This document shows, in pieces, positions 10,878 through 17,985 of a DNA stretch of 36,939 nt (positions are counted from its first letter, which is position 1; each line of letters opens with the position of its first letter). The notes under the pieces are model-generated. The model saw only the letters and a program-made list of their open reading frames with translations. It did no database searches and was not told the origin of the DNA. The stretch spans positions 1 to 36,939 of the forward strand of contig DATJXG010000419.1 in the NCBI GenBank assembly GCA_035500455.1, read 5' to 3'. The translations under genes were made by a program, and so were the position numbers. This stretch comes from DATJXG01 sp035500455. Lineage in GTDB: Bacteria > Acidobacteriota > Terriglobia > Terriglobales > Acidobacteriaceae.

Positions 10878-11522
10878 TTAGTGCACGTGGCCATTGCCGC
10901 CGGCGCGCTTGCGCACCTCCACCGTGCGGCGGAGGTTGGGGAGGATGCTTTCGAAGCAGGTAATCAGCGCCTGCATGCGCTCGGCTTCGGAGTTGAGCCC
11001 GAGCAGAGTCTGTTTGAAATCCAGATCGAGGGGCAATGATCCGGCGAGTTTGAAGGAAAGAATCTCATTATTGTGGTCGGACTCGTCTTCGCCGCCGCCG
11101 AGGGTCATGATTTCACCATAGAGCTTCATGGCGCGCTGGATTTCGTCGGGAGTGGCGCGGCCGTGCTCGTCAGCGAGGTAGAAGACTTCGGCGCGCAGGA
11201 AGGAGCGCTCCTGGTTGACTTCCATCATTTCAAAACGGCGGCGGCCTTCGGTGATGATGTCCATGCGACCGTCGGGATACTTCTTGGTGACGCGGAGGAT
11301 TTCGGCAGTGCAGCCGATTTCGGCGACGCCATCTTCCTTGGCGCGCACTACGCCGAAGGGCTTCTTTTCTTCCAGGCACTCTCCGATCATCTCTTTGTAG
11401 CGCGGTTCGAAGACGTGAAGCGGGAGGGGCACGCCGGGCAGGAGCACGGCGTCCAGCGGGAAGATAGGCAGAAGAGTGCTCAATCGGCCTCCGGCCGCGC
11501 GGCAGCCGCTGCGCGCCTTCAC
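10878..11522 (-). CDS. Lon N-terminal (LON substrate-binding) domain protein
   Basis: The protein carries only the LON substrate-binding domain: LLPIFPLDAVLLPGVPLPLH and FEPRYKEMI near the start, GCTAEI and the GRR-F strand in the middle. There is no AAA+ ATPase or Ser-Lys protease domain, so it is not Lon protease. The family is common in bacteria and its function is not settled. The longest frame starts with GTG at 11522. However, the first 13 codons (KARSGCRAAGGR) look non-native, and a TTG at 11483 has GGAGG just upstream, so the real start may be 11483 (about 201 residues). It lies upstream of uvrA on the same strand and is divergent from the SDR gene. Confidence 0.85.
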   Translation of the reverse strand: MKARSGCRAAGGRLSTLLPIFPLDAVLLPGVPLPLHVFEPRYKEMIGECLEEKKPFGVVRAKEDGVAEIGCTAEILRVTKKYPDGRMDIITEGRRRFEMMEVNQERSFLRAEVFYLADEHGRATPDEIQRAMKLYGEIMTLGGGEDESDHNNEILSFKLAGSLPLDLDFKQTLLGLNSEAERMQALITCFESILPNLRRTVEVRKRAGGNGHVH

Positions 11523-11540
11523 CGATTGTACGCCAGAGGC

Positions 11541-11569
11541 TTGACTTGCTTCGCCGGTGCGAATACAAA
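11541..11569 (+). promoter_or_regulatory. Promoter-like pair giving a possibly leaderless SDR mRNA
   Basis: TTGACT (11541-11546), 17-base spacer, TACAAA (11564-11569). Transcription would begin at about 11576, exactly at the SDR ATG. No Shine-Dalgarno precedes that ATG, which fits a leaderless transcript. Confidence 0.45.
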
Positions 11570-11575
11570 CCCGGC

Positions 11576-12376
11576 ATGGACCCTTCCGGGCTTTCCGGCA
11601 AAGTTGCGGTGGTAACGGGCGCTTCGATGGGCATTGGCGAAGCCATTGCCAGACTTTTCGTGGAGCAGGGAGCGGGAGTGGTGCTGCTCTCCCGCGATAC
11701 GGCGCGGGCGGAGGCGGCGCGCGCCGGCATGGGCCACCCGGAGCGGACGCTGGCGCTGTCGTGCGATGTGCGCAACCGCGAGGAGATCGACCGCGTGATG
11801 GGCCTCACCTTGCACCACTTTCAGCGGGTGGATATCTGGGTGAACAACGCCGGGCGCGGAATTATGGATTCGGTGGCGCAGGTGGAGATGGCCGCCTGCC
11901 GCGACGTCTTCGATACCAACTTTTTCGGCGCGGTCGCCGCCATGCAGGCGGTGGTCCCGGTGATGAAGCAGCAGGGCGGAGGCGCGATCATTAATATCTC
12001 CAGCGTCGCCGGGCACATTCCCCTTCCCTTTCACGCGGTTTACAGCGCCACCAAGTTCGCCATGAACGCGCTGGGGAAGGCGGCGCGTGTGGAATTGATG
12101 AGTTCCAACATTCATGTGATGACGGTGTGTCCCGGATACGTGCGCACCGATTTCGGCGCCAACGCGATGCATGGCAAGGAAGCGAAAACCGTTCGCCCAG
12201 CCAGGGTTCGCGGCATTTCGGCGGAAAGGGTGGCTCAGGCCGTCTTGCGTGGTTATCTGAAACGCAAGCGGGAGGTCGTGGTGCCGTGGATGATGCATCC
12301 CATGATCAAGGTTTACCAGTTGTTTCCGGGGTTGGTGGAGTGGTCGATGGTGCGGATGGCGCGCAAAGTAGATTAG
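11576..12376 (+). CDS. Short-chain dehydrogenase/reductase (SDR) family oxidoreductase
   Basis: A 266-residue classical SDR. Visible motifs: the TGASMGIG dinucleotide-binding motif (14-21), NNAG (90-93), catalytic Ser143, Tyr156 and Lys160 in YSATK, and PGYVRTDF after the active site. The residues after the glycine motif (Ser39-Arg40 at the end of the second strand) suggest NADP(H) preference, by inference. The substrate is unknown. The C-terminus (residues 240-262) has a hydrophobic stretch seen in SDRs of the DltE/YqjQ type, so membrane association is possible. The ATG at 11576 was chosen over an in-frame ATG at 11546 because the SDR fold begins right after it and a promoter-like pair ends 7 bases upstream. 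Confidence 0.92.
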   Translation: MDPSGLSGKVAVVTGASMGIGEAIARLFVEQGAGVVLLSRDTARAEAARAGMGHPERTLALSCDVRNREEIDRVMGLTLHHFQRVDIWVNNAGRGIMDSVAQVEMAACRDVFDTNFFGAVAAMQAVVPVMKQQGGGAIINISSVAGHIPLPFHAVYSATKFAMNALGKAARVELMSSNIHVMTVCPGYVRTDFGANAMHGKEAKTVRPARVRGISAERVAQAVLRGYLKRKREVVVPWMMHPMIKVYQLFPGLVEWSMVRMARKVD

Positions 12377-12430
12377 ACGGAGTCATTACTTTTAGCCTGA
12401 CGAGGCGCCAATATCTTGGGCAGGCCGCAA

Positions 12431-12475
12431 GAACCGCGGCGCAAGCCCGTCTCCGGACTTGCGCCGCAAAGGTTC
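12431..12475. terminator. Large perfect-stem hairpin between convergent SDR and ferredoxin genes
   Basis: The arms GCGGCGCAAG (12436-12445) and CTTGCGCCGC (12458-12467) are perfectly complementary. The stem extends outward through GAACC/GGTTC with an AAA bulge, and inward through CCG-TCTC-CGG. It lies between two convergent stops (12376 and 12538). No U-tract follows, so intrinsic termination is uncertain; it may act as a bidirectional or 3'-end-stabilising element, or be a decayed mobile palindrome. Confidence 0.5.
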
Positions 12476-12537
12476 CGCTTCTGCTGAACGCTGTCAGCGG
12501 CAGGCTGAACAGCCCCGCTCACAACTCAAACTTCCAG

Positions 12538-12798
12538 CTACCTGCCGTAATACTGCGCGTTGCGCTCGGTGAAGGCCTTCCACTTCTCCGGCAGGTCGTC
12601 GAGCACAAAAATCGCCGACACCGGACACACGGGTACGCAGGCGCCGCAATCAATGCACTCCACGGGATCGATGTACAGCAGTTCTTCGGTGGCGTAGCCT
12701 TCTTCGTCCTTCTTGGGATGGATGCAATCCACCGGGCAGGCATCCACGCAGGCGGTATCTTTGGTGCCAATGCACGGTTCTGCGATCACGTATGCCAT
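12538..12798 (-). CDS. 7Fe-type ferredoxin ([3Fe-4S][4Fe-4S])
   Basis: An 86-residue ferredoxin. The cysteines are Cys9, Cys17, Cys21, Cys25, then Cys49-x2-Cys52-x2-Cys55-x3-Cys59-Pro. The first motif (CIGTKDTAC) lacks the Cys three residues after Cys9. By comparison with Azotobacter-type 7Fe ferredoxins, this leaves Cys9/17/59 for a [3Fe-4S] cluster and Cys21/49/52/55 for a [4Fe-4S] cluster. It is a small cytoplasmic electron carrier whose partners are unknown. The ATG at 12798 was chosen because it begins exactly at the conserved MAYVI start, with GGGGAG about 11 bases upstream. A longer frame to 12969 adds 57 non-homologous residues. Confidence 0.95.
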   Translation of the reverse strand: MAYVIAEPCIGTKDTACVDACPVDCIHPKKDEEGYATEELLYIDPVECIDCGACVPVCPVSAIFVLDDLPEKWKAFTERNAQYYGR

Positions 12799-12844
12799 AA
12801 GAGTATTGTCTCCCCTGTCGCGCAAAAACTCCAGTGAACCGGAC

Positions 12845-12853
12845 ATTCTAGCA
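12845..12853 (-). promoter_or_regulatory. Extended -10 promoter for the ferredoxin gene
   Basis: On the minus strand TGC-TAGAAT (12853-12845) matches an extended -10 element with 5/6 identity in the hexamer. The start would be near 12838, giving about 40 bases of leader that include the GGGGAG ribosome site. No convincing -35 box is present. Confidence 0.45.
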
Positions 12854-12997
12854 AGAACCGGCGTTTGCGGTACAGGTCTCCGCAGGGAATGGCGGTTGGG
12901 CCGGAGCGGATGGAAATTTCCAGCCTCAGAACGCTTCACGCTTGCCTGATTAAAACGCAAAGAATGCAATACTTGAAGAGCGCAAAGAACCGGGAAA

Positions 12998-15244
12998 TCA
13001 AATCATCGACATCAGTTCGGCCTCGTTCAGCAATTGCAGCTCGATCCAGCCTTCCAGCGGGAGGGCATCTACCGGCAGGCGGTTTTGCCACAGGCTGAAG
13101 CGCAGGCGGATTTTCGTGGCTACCGGGGCCGAAGCTTTGCCGCGGGAGGCTTTCACCGGAGCAGCCAGCAGCCAAGCGAGGGGCATTTTGAATTCAAAGT
13201 TGCGGTTGAGCACGGCGGCGGCGCCATCGGGCTTGGCGGAAGTCGCAAGCGCCTTATCGTTATCCGGCGCGGTGACCTTCCAGGCTTCCATCATTCGAGA
13301 CCGCACGCTGGCATCCAGGCGCAGCACCCGCCGCGGACGCTGCCCATCCTCCGTCTTGGATTCGAGGTTCACTACCAGGTCAAAATCCTCCTGCGGAACC
13401 TTATCGGCAAAGTCGAGCCGTCCGTAAACGCTTTGTTCATCGATGCCGGCATAGACCGAATCCAGGAAGAAGATTTTGCCGTGCATGGAGCCGGCGCGCT
13501 TGTCGGCGGTGTAAACGGCGGCGCCCATCCACTCGAAGTAGCGCACCATGTCGCCGGTAATGTGGGGATGAATGTAGGCCGTCTGAGGCACGAACGAAGG
13601 CCGCGCCGTCCCGCCGGCAATGGGCTGAGCCAGATAGTCGGGCGGAGAACCGCCCAGCGCCTGGTAGACGTTGGAAAGATGCTTGCGGTAGAGTTCGTCG
13701 AATTCGCGGTCGTTGGCTGAAGAATGTTCCGGGCCGTACCACCAGTTCCAGTCGCTGCCCTCGGCGATGAGGATTTCCTCGAAGGCCAGGCGCTTCTGGG
13801 TTTCGGAGGCGCGCGGCGAGGCTTCCTGGTAAAAGTTGCGGGCGTGATAGAGATAGTCCCAGGAGCGGTTGTCCTCGGGCGCGCCGATCCACACGTTGAA
13901 GTTAGCGTTGATCCAGGAGCCCGGCACCAGGGAAGAAAAAGTCGCGGGGTCTTTGTGGCGGGCGATGGCTTCGGAAACCGTGACCGCCTCCAGGGCGGGG
14001 TCATGCTGGAGGGCGTCGTAAAAGCGGCGCAGAAATTCGCGCCCTGACTGCGGGTAATATTCCCAGGCATTTTCGCCGTCGAGAATGATGGGCACCATGG
14101 CGTCCCGGCCGCTGCTCAGGACTGGCGCCGCAGATTCCTTGATGTTATGGACCAGGTGGTTGGCGGCATCCTGCGCGCCCATTCCCGAATAGACGAAGCC
14201 AATGAGGTCGGAAATAGTGTGGTCGCGGAAGATGAGGTGCATCTCCGCCTGGCTATTTTGGAAGCGGTGAATGTTGTAGAGTTTCTCGGCCTTGTCGGTG
14301 CTCAGCCGGCCGTAGCCGTCGCGGCTGAAGTTCACTCCCAGGCTGCGCCCGAGGACGCCTTCGTCGGTGGCCATCCACTTCACGCCGAGTTTGGCGGCAA
14401 TGCTGAATACCTCTTCTGAAACGCTGCCTTCCGACGGCCAGACTCCCTTGGGACGCACGCCGAATACTTCCTGATGTAGATCGAGGCCGCGCTCGAGTTG
14501 CACGCGGGCGTCTTCGGGGCGGCGGAAGCGGTTCATGGGCAGGGGCAGGCCGGGAGTGGAAACGCCGCCGCTGTTGGTGTCGCAGACCAGGGGAAGAATG
14601 GGATGGTAGAACGGCGAGGTGGAGATTTCGACTCCGCCACGCTTGGCGGCGGCAGCGTGCGCGGGCAGCACCTTGCCCAGCAACTCGCGCTCGCGCTGGA
14701 TGACGAAGCGCTGATCGTCGAGCGAGTAGCTGTGGCCCTTCTTGATTAAAGCCGCGACATCGGGATCGTCCAGGAAAAACTCGTCAAACCAGGCGATCTG
14801 AGAAAGCACCTGCAAGTCGGTGAAATCCTGCGGCTGAAAGTAGCGCTCGGCGCGCTCCGGCGAGTCGCCGGTGGCGCGAAAACGTTCCCAAAGGTCGCGG
14901 TAGCGGGGATAACGGCCGATCATGTTGACCGGATTCGCCTGGAACAGGTACTGCAGCGCGAAGCGGCGCTCGTCCTGCGAAAGATCGCGGGCGGGCTTGG
15001 CGGCCACACGGAGGAAAGGATCCTGGGCGGTGCCGTTTACATAGTCCTGAATCTGGGTGATCAGGGAGGGAACGAGATTGAAAGTCTGGTGGACATTGGG
15101 GAACTCGTCCAGCAGCTTCACCATCCCGTAGTAGTCTTTCAGGGCATGCAGGCGGACCCAGGGCAGGCGGTACTCTCCTGTGACCAGGTCCTTGTAAAAG
15201 GGCTGATGCTGATGCCAAAGAACGACGACGCGAAGCGCTGGCAT
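12998..15244 (-). CDS. Glycoside hydrolase family 57 protein (alpha-amylase/glucanotransferase type)
   Basis: A 748-residue GH57 enzyme of the retaining alpha-glucan family. Conserved regions are visible: HQHQPF (11-16) in region 1; GVWPSEGS (267-274), whose Glu272 fits the catalytic nucleophile; MATDEG (291-296); and LDGENAWEYY (388-397) in region 4, whose Asp389 fits the acid/base. The C-terminal third is a beta-rich extension. No signal peptide is seen, so it is cytoplasmic and probably acts on glycogen or maltodextrin. The glycogen branching enzyme glgB lies nearby on the other strand. Exact activity (amylase, 4-alpha-glucanotransferase or branching) cannot be decided from motifs alone. 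Confidence 0.9.
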   Translation of the reverse strand: MPALRVVVLWHQHQPFYKDLVTGEYRLPWVRLHALKDYYGMVKLLDEFPNVHQTFNLVPSLITQIQDYVNGTAQDPFLRVAAKPARDLSQDERRFALQYLFQANPVNMIGRYPRYRDLWERFRATGDSPERAERYFQPQDFTDLQVLSQIAWFDEFFLDDPDVAALIKKGHSYSLDDQRFVIQRERELLGKVLPAHAAAAKRGGVEISTSPFYHPILPLVCDTNSGGVSTPGLPLPMNRFRRPEDARVQLERGLDLHQEVFGVRPKGVWPSEGSVSEEVFSIAAKLGVKWMATDEGVLGRSLGVNFSRDGYGRLSTDKAEKLYNIHRFQNSQAEMHLIFRDHTISDLIGFVYSGMGAQDAANHLVHNIKESAAPVLSSGRDAMVPIILDGENAWEYYPQSGREFLRRFYDALQHDPALEAVTVSEAIARHKDPATFSSLVPGSWINANFNVWIGAPEDNRSWDYLYHARNFYQEASPRASETQKRLAFEEILIAEGSDWNWWYGPEHSSANDREFDELYRKHLSNVYQALGGSPPDYLAQPIAGGTARPSFVPQTAYIHPHITGDMVRYFEWMGAAVYTADKRAGSMHGKIFFLDSVYAGIDEQSVYGRLDFADKVPQEDFDLVVNLESKTEDGQRPRRVLRLDASVRSRMMEAWKVTAPDNDKALATSAKPDGAAAVLNRNFEFKMPLAWLLAAPVKASRGKASAPVATKIRLRFSLWQNRLPVDALPLEGWIELQLLNEAELMSMI

Positions 15245-15383
15245 GATCGGGGATATTCAAGTCTAGCACGCGGTTTGGGGCGGAACGTCCACAAGCTGCG
15301 ACAGCCGGGAGGGCTGTTGAATCTGCGCCGCCAGTTGCGTGTTACCTCCAGTACTCGTAACATTTAGCGCAGGGAGGTGGCCT

Positions 15384-15590
15384 ATGCACCTTTTGGGCGT
15401 GATTTTCCTGCCGTTCTTTGGTTTTGGCTTCGTGCTGTATTTCCTCCCCTCGATCCTGGCGCTGGCGCGCAACAAGCGGGATACGCTGGCGATCTTTCTG
15501 CTCAACCTGTTCCTGGGATGGACCATCATCGGATGGGTGGTTTCCCTGGTCTGGGCGGTGAAGACGGAAGTACCGGTTCCGGCGCGGTAA
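15384..15590 (+). CDS. Superinfection-immunity-family small membrane protein
   Basis: A 68-residue protein with two transmembrane helices (about residues 4-25 and 33-57) joined by a short basic loop (ALARNKRD). The second helix has the pattern LNLFLGWTIIGWVVSLVWA. This layout, including the NLFLGWT-GW-xALxWA core, matches the superinfection immunity family (Imm_superinfect, related to T4 Imm), which is also widespread on bacterial chromosomes. The start at 15384 was preferred because GGGAGG lies 6 bases before it; an in-frame ATG at 15339 lacks such a site. It is flanked by GH57 (divergent) and glgB (same strand). A real role in blocking phage DNA entry is not shown. Confidence 0.85.
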   Translation: MHLLGVIFLPFFGFGFVLYFLPSILALARNKRDTLAIFLLNLFLGWTIIGWVVSLVWAVKTEVPVPAR

Positions 15591-15675
15591 GGCGGAGGTG
15601 GAGGGCGCGCTGTGGAACACCGGTGGGATAGTTTTTTTCTCAAAGGGCCCGGAGTAACGCCCGGCGTCGGTTCGA

Positions 15676-15710
15676 AAGGGCTGAAACACGACATCGGGGC
15701 TGAAGCCCTC
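15676..15710. repeat. GGGCTGAA-type intergenic repeat
   Basis: The motif GGGCTGAA occurs twice (15678-15685 and 15697-15704), and the second forms GGGCT-GA-AGCCC. This resembles small dispersed GGCTGAAGCC elements of acidobacterial intergenic DNA, as far as I recall. It lies in the 262-base gap before glgB. Confidence 0.35.
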
Positions 15711-15852
15711 ATTCATTCGGGCACTTACGCCGCCCGAAGGGCCGCTCTTCCACGGCGATCCACACATTGGTGCGTTTTCCGCGCTACTCGGGGGGAAACA
15801 GGCAGTTTGTTTCCGTCATCAAACGGGATCATCCGGTACACTTAAAAATGCG

Positions 15853-17778
15853 ATGAAAGCGATCCTTAACGAATCGGCTGTGCGCACTGATGTCGGTCTC
15901 CTGACCGAAGACGACCTCCACTTGTTCAACGAGGGCAGCCACTACCGCGCTCACGAAAAAATGGGGGCGCACCTCATGACTGCCGGCGGCGAGCAAGGTA
16001 CCTGCTTCAGCGTGTGGGCGCCCAATGCCAAAGAAATTTCCGTCATCGGGGATTTCAACGACTGGACCTTCGGGGCGCATACGCTCAGCCCTCGCGGCGG
16101 CTCCGGCATCTGGGAAGGCTTTATCCCCGGCGTGGGCAAGGGAACTCTGTACAAGTTTCATATCGTCTCCAACCACCACGGGCACGTGGTGGACAAGACC
16201 GATCCCTTCGGCCTGCTGCAGGAAAAACCGCCGCGCACCGCGTCGGTGGTCTGGGACCTGAATTATGAGTGGGGCGATCGCGATTGGATGGTCAACCGCG
16301 CCGGGCGCAATTCGTTGCAAGCGCCGATTGCGATCTACGAACTCCATCCCGGCTCCTGGATGCGGGTGCCGGAGGAAAATGGCCGTCCCCTTAACTATCG
16401 CGAAATGGCGCACCGGCTGGCGGAGTATCTGGCGCGGATGGGCTTCACGCACGTGGAATTTCTGCCCATCATGGAGCATCCCTTTTATGGCTCGTGGGGC
16501 TACCAGACTACGGGATATTTCGCGCCGACTTCGCGTTACGGCACGCCGCAGGATTTCATGTACCTGGTGGATTATCTGCACCAGCACGGCATTGGCGTGA
16601 TTCTGGATTGGGTGCCCTCGCATTTCCCTTCCGACGGCCACGGCCTGGCGTACTTCGATGGAACACACCTGTTCGAGCACGCCGACTGGCGCAAAGGATT
16701 TCAGCCGGACTGGAACACCTGCGTCTTCAACTACGGACGCAATGAAGTGCGCAGCTTCCTGATGAGCAGCGCCATGCTGTGGCTGGACAAGTACCACGTG
16801 GATGGCCTGCGGGTGGACGCTGTGGCCTCCATGCTCTACCTCGATTATTCGCGGAAGGAAGGCGAGTGGATTCCCAATCAGTTCGGCGGGCGCGAGAACC
16901 TGGAAGCCATCGATTTTCTGCGCCGCTTCAACTCCGAGGTTTACAAAGAACACCCCGACGTGCAGACGTATGCTGAAGAATCCACGGCATGGCCGGGCGT
17001 TTCCAAGCCAACCTATGTCGGTGGCCTGGGGTTCGGATTGAAGTGGGACATGGGGTGGATGCACGACACACTGAAGTATTTCTCCATCGATCCCATTCAC
17101 CGCAAGTTTCACCACGATCACCTGACCTTCCGCATGCTGTACTCGTACCACGAGAATTTTGTCCTGCCCCTGTCGCACGATGAGGTGGTGCACGGCAAAG
17201 GCTCGCTCATCGGCAAAATGCCGGGAGACGAGTGGCAGCGGTTCGCCAATCTGCGGCTGCTCTTCGCCTACATGTACGCGCAACCGGGCAAGAAATTGCT
17301 GTTCATGGGGTGCGAGTTCGGCCAAGTCGCCGAATGGCAGCACGATCACAGCCTGGAATGGCATGTGCTGCAATACCCGATCCATCGCGGCATGCAGTAC
17401 TGGGTGGAGCAGCTGAACCGGGTTTACCGCGAGCAACCCGCGCTGCACCAGTTGGACTTTGATCCCTTCGGCTTCGAGTGGGTGGACTGCAACGACACCG
17501 CGGCCAGCGTGATCTCGCTGCTGCGCAAGGGCAAGTCGGAGCACGAAACGGTGCTGGTGGTGTGCAATTTCACACCGGTGCCGCGGGAGAATTATTCCGT
17601 CGGAGTGCCCTTCGGCGGATACTGGCGCGAACTGCTCAACAGCGACGGCGCCGATTACGGTGGCAGCAACCTCGGCAACGGTGGCGGAGTAAACGCGGAA
17701 GCGGTGCCGGCGCATGGCCGCCCGTTCTCGGTCAAGCTGACCTTGCCGCCGCTGGCGGCGCTATTCTTCAAGCCGTAG
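15853..17778 (+). CDS. glgB: 1,4-alpha-glucan branching enzyme
   Basis: A 641-residue GlgB (GH13) that makes alpha-1,6 branches in glycogen. It has an N-terminal CBM48 domain (FSVWAPNAKEISVIGDFNDW region, about 50-135). The catalytic barrel follows, with YELHPGSW, FLPIMEHPFYGSWGYQ, DWVPSHFP, GLRVDAVASMLY (nucleophile Asp322), YAEES (acid/base Glu375 or Glu376) and LSHDEVVHGKGS (Asp443). A C-terminal beta domain ends near residue 640. It lacks the extra N1 domain of the longest GlgB proteins. The ATG at 15853 overlaps an out-of-frame ATG-CGA-TGA at 15848. The stop codon sits at the edge of a palindromic repeat. It pairs functionally with the GH57 enzyme in glycogen metabolism. Confidence 0.97.
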   Translation: MKAILNESAVRTDVGLLTEDDLHLFNEGSHYRAHEKMGAHLMTAGGEQGTCFSVWAPNAKEISVIGDFNDWTFGAHTLSPRGGSGIWEGFIPGVGKGTLYKFHIVSNHHGHVVDKTDPFGLLQEKPPRTASVVWDLNYEWGDRDWMVNRAGRNSLQAPIAIYELHPGSWMRVPEENGRPLNYREMAHRLAEYLARMGFTHVEFLPIMEHPFYGSWGYQTTGYFAPTSRYGTPQDFMYLVDYLHQHGIGVILDWVPSHFPSDGHGLAYFDGTHLFEHADWRKGFQPDWNTCVFNYGRNEVRSFLMSSAMLWLDKYHVDGLRVDAVASMLYLDYSRKEGEWIPNQFGGRENLEAIDFLRRFNSEVYKEHPDVQTYAEESTAWPGVSKPTYVGGLGFGLKWDMGWMHDTLKYFSIDPIHRKFHHDHLTFRMLYSYHENFVLPLSHDEVVHGKGSLIGKMPGDEWQRFANLRLLFAYMYAQPGKKLLFMGCEFGQVAEWQHDHSLEWHVLQYPIHRGMQYWVEQLNRVYREQPALHQLDFDPFGFEWVDCNDTAASVISLLRKGKSEHETVLVVCNFTPVPRENYSVGVPFGGYWRELLNSDGADYGGSNLGNGGGVNAEAVPAHGRPFSVKLTLPPLAALFFKP

Positions 17779-17800
17779 CGCCGGCCTCCCGCCGGCAGCC
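17775..17800. repeat. GC-rich palindromic element overlapping the glgB stop codon
   Basis: GTAGCGCCGGC-CTC-CCGCCGGCAG, i.e. the same element as at 7589-7613 and 10078-10104 in inverted orientation. It begins at the last base before the TAG stop of glgB (17776-17778), so it may form a hairpin at the 3' end of the glgB mRNA. Confidence 0.65.
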
Positions 17801-17845
17801 GCGCCCCATGCTATCCTCCAGCTAGCGGTGTCGGCCCAGTTGATT

Positions 17846-17939
17846 TTGTCATCCTGAGCGAAGGGAAGGATTTGTGCACTTGTTTCGGTGTGCCAACCGC
17901 CTGCAGTACAGAGGTCCTTCGCTTCGCTCAGGATGACAA
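17846..17939. repeat. Long imperfect inverted repeat of the TCATCCTGAGCGAAG type
   Basis: The left arm (17846-17870) and right arm (17915-17939) are 25 bases each and match at 24 of 25 positions as inverted repeats. The core TCATCCTGAGCGAAG is a dispersed element I know from acidobacterial and some other genomes; when translated in the reverse direction it gives the recognisable VILSEAKDL and LPFAQDDK. It is a non-coding, MITE-like structure in the 207-base gap between glgB and lptFG, about 46 bases before the lptFG start. Confidence 0.75.
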
Positions 17940-17985
17940 CGTGACTTTTTTCCGCAAGGCGGGGTGACACTGCAAGGGCTCGCCC

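Noticed and set aside
12799..12969. Longer start for the ferredoxin
   Set aside because: The added residues are Arg/Pro-rich and not ferredoxin-like. The family start MAYVI has its own ribosome site and an upstream extended -10.
15829..17715. 628-residue open frame on the minus strand opposite glgB
   Set aside because: It is a long antisense shadow of a confidently identified glgB in GC-rich DNA. It shows no family motif, is rich in His/Arg/Val as antisense frames often are, and has no ribosome site.
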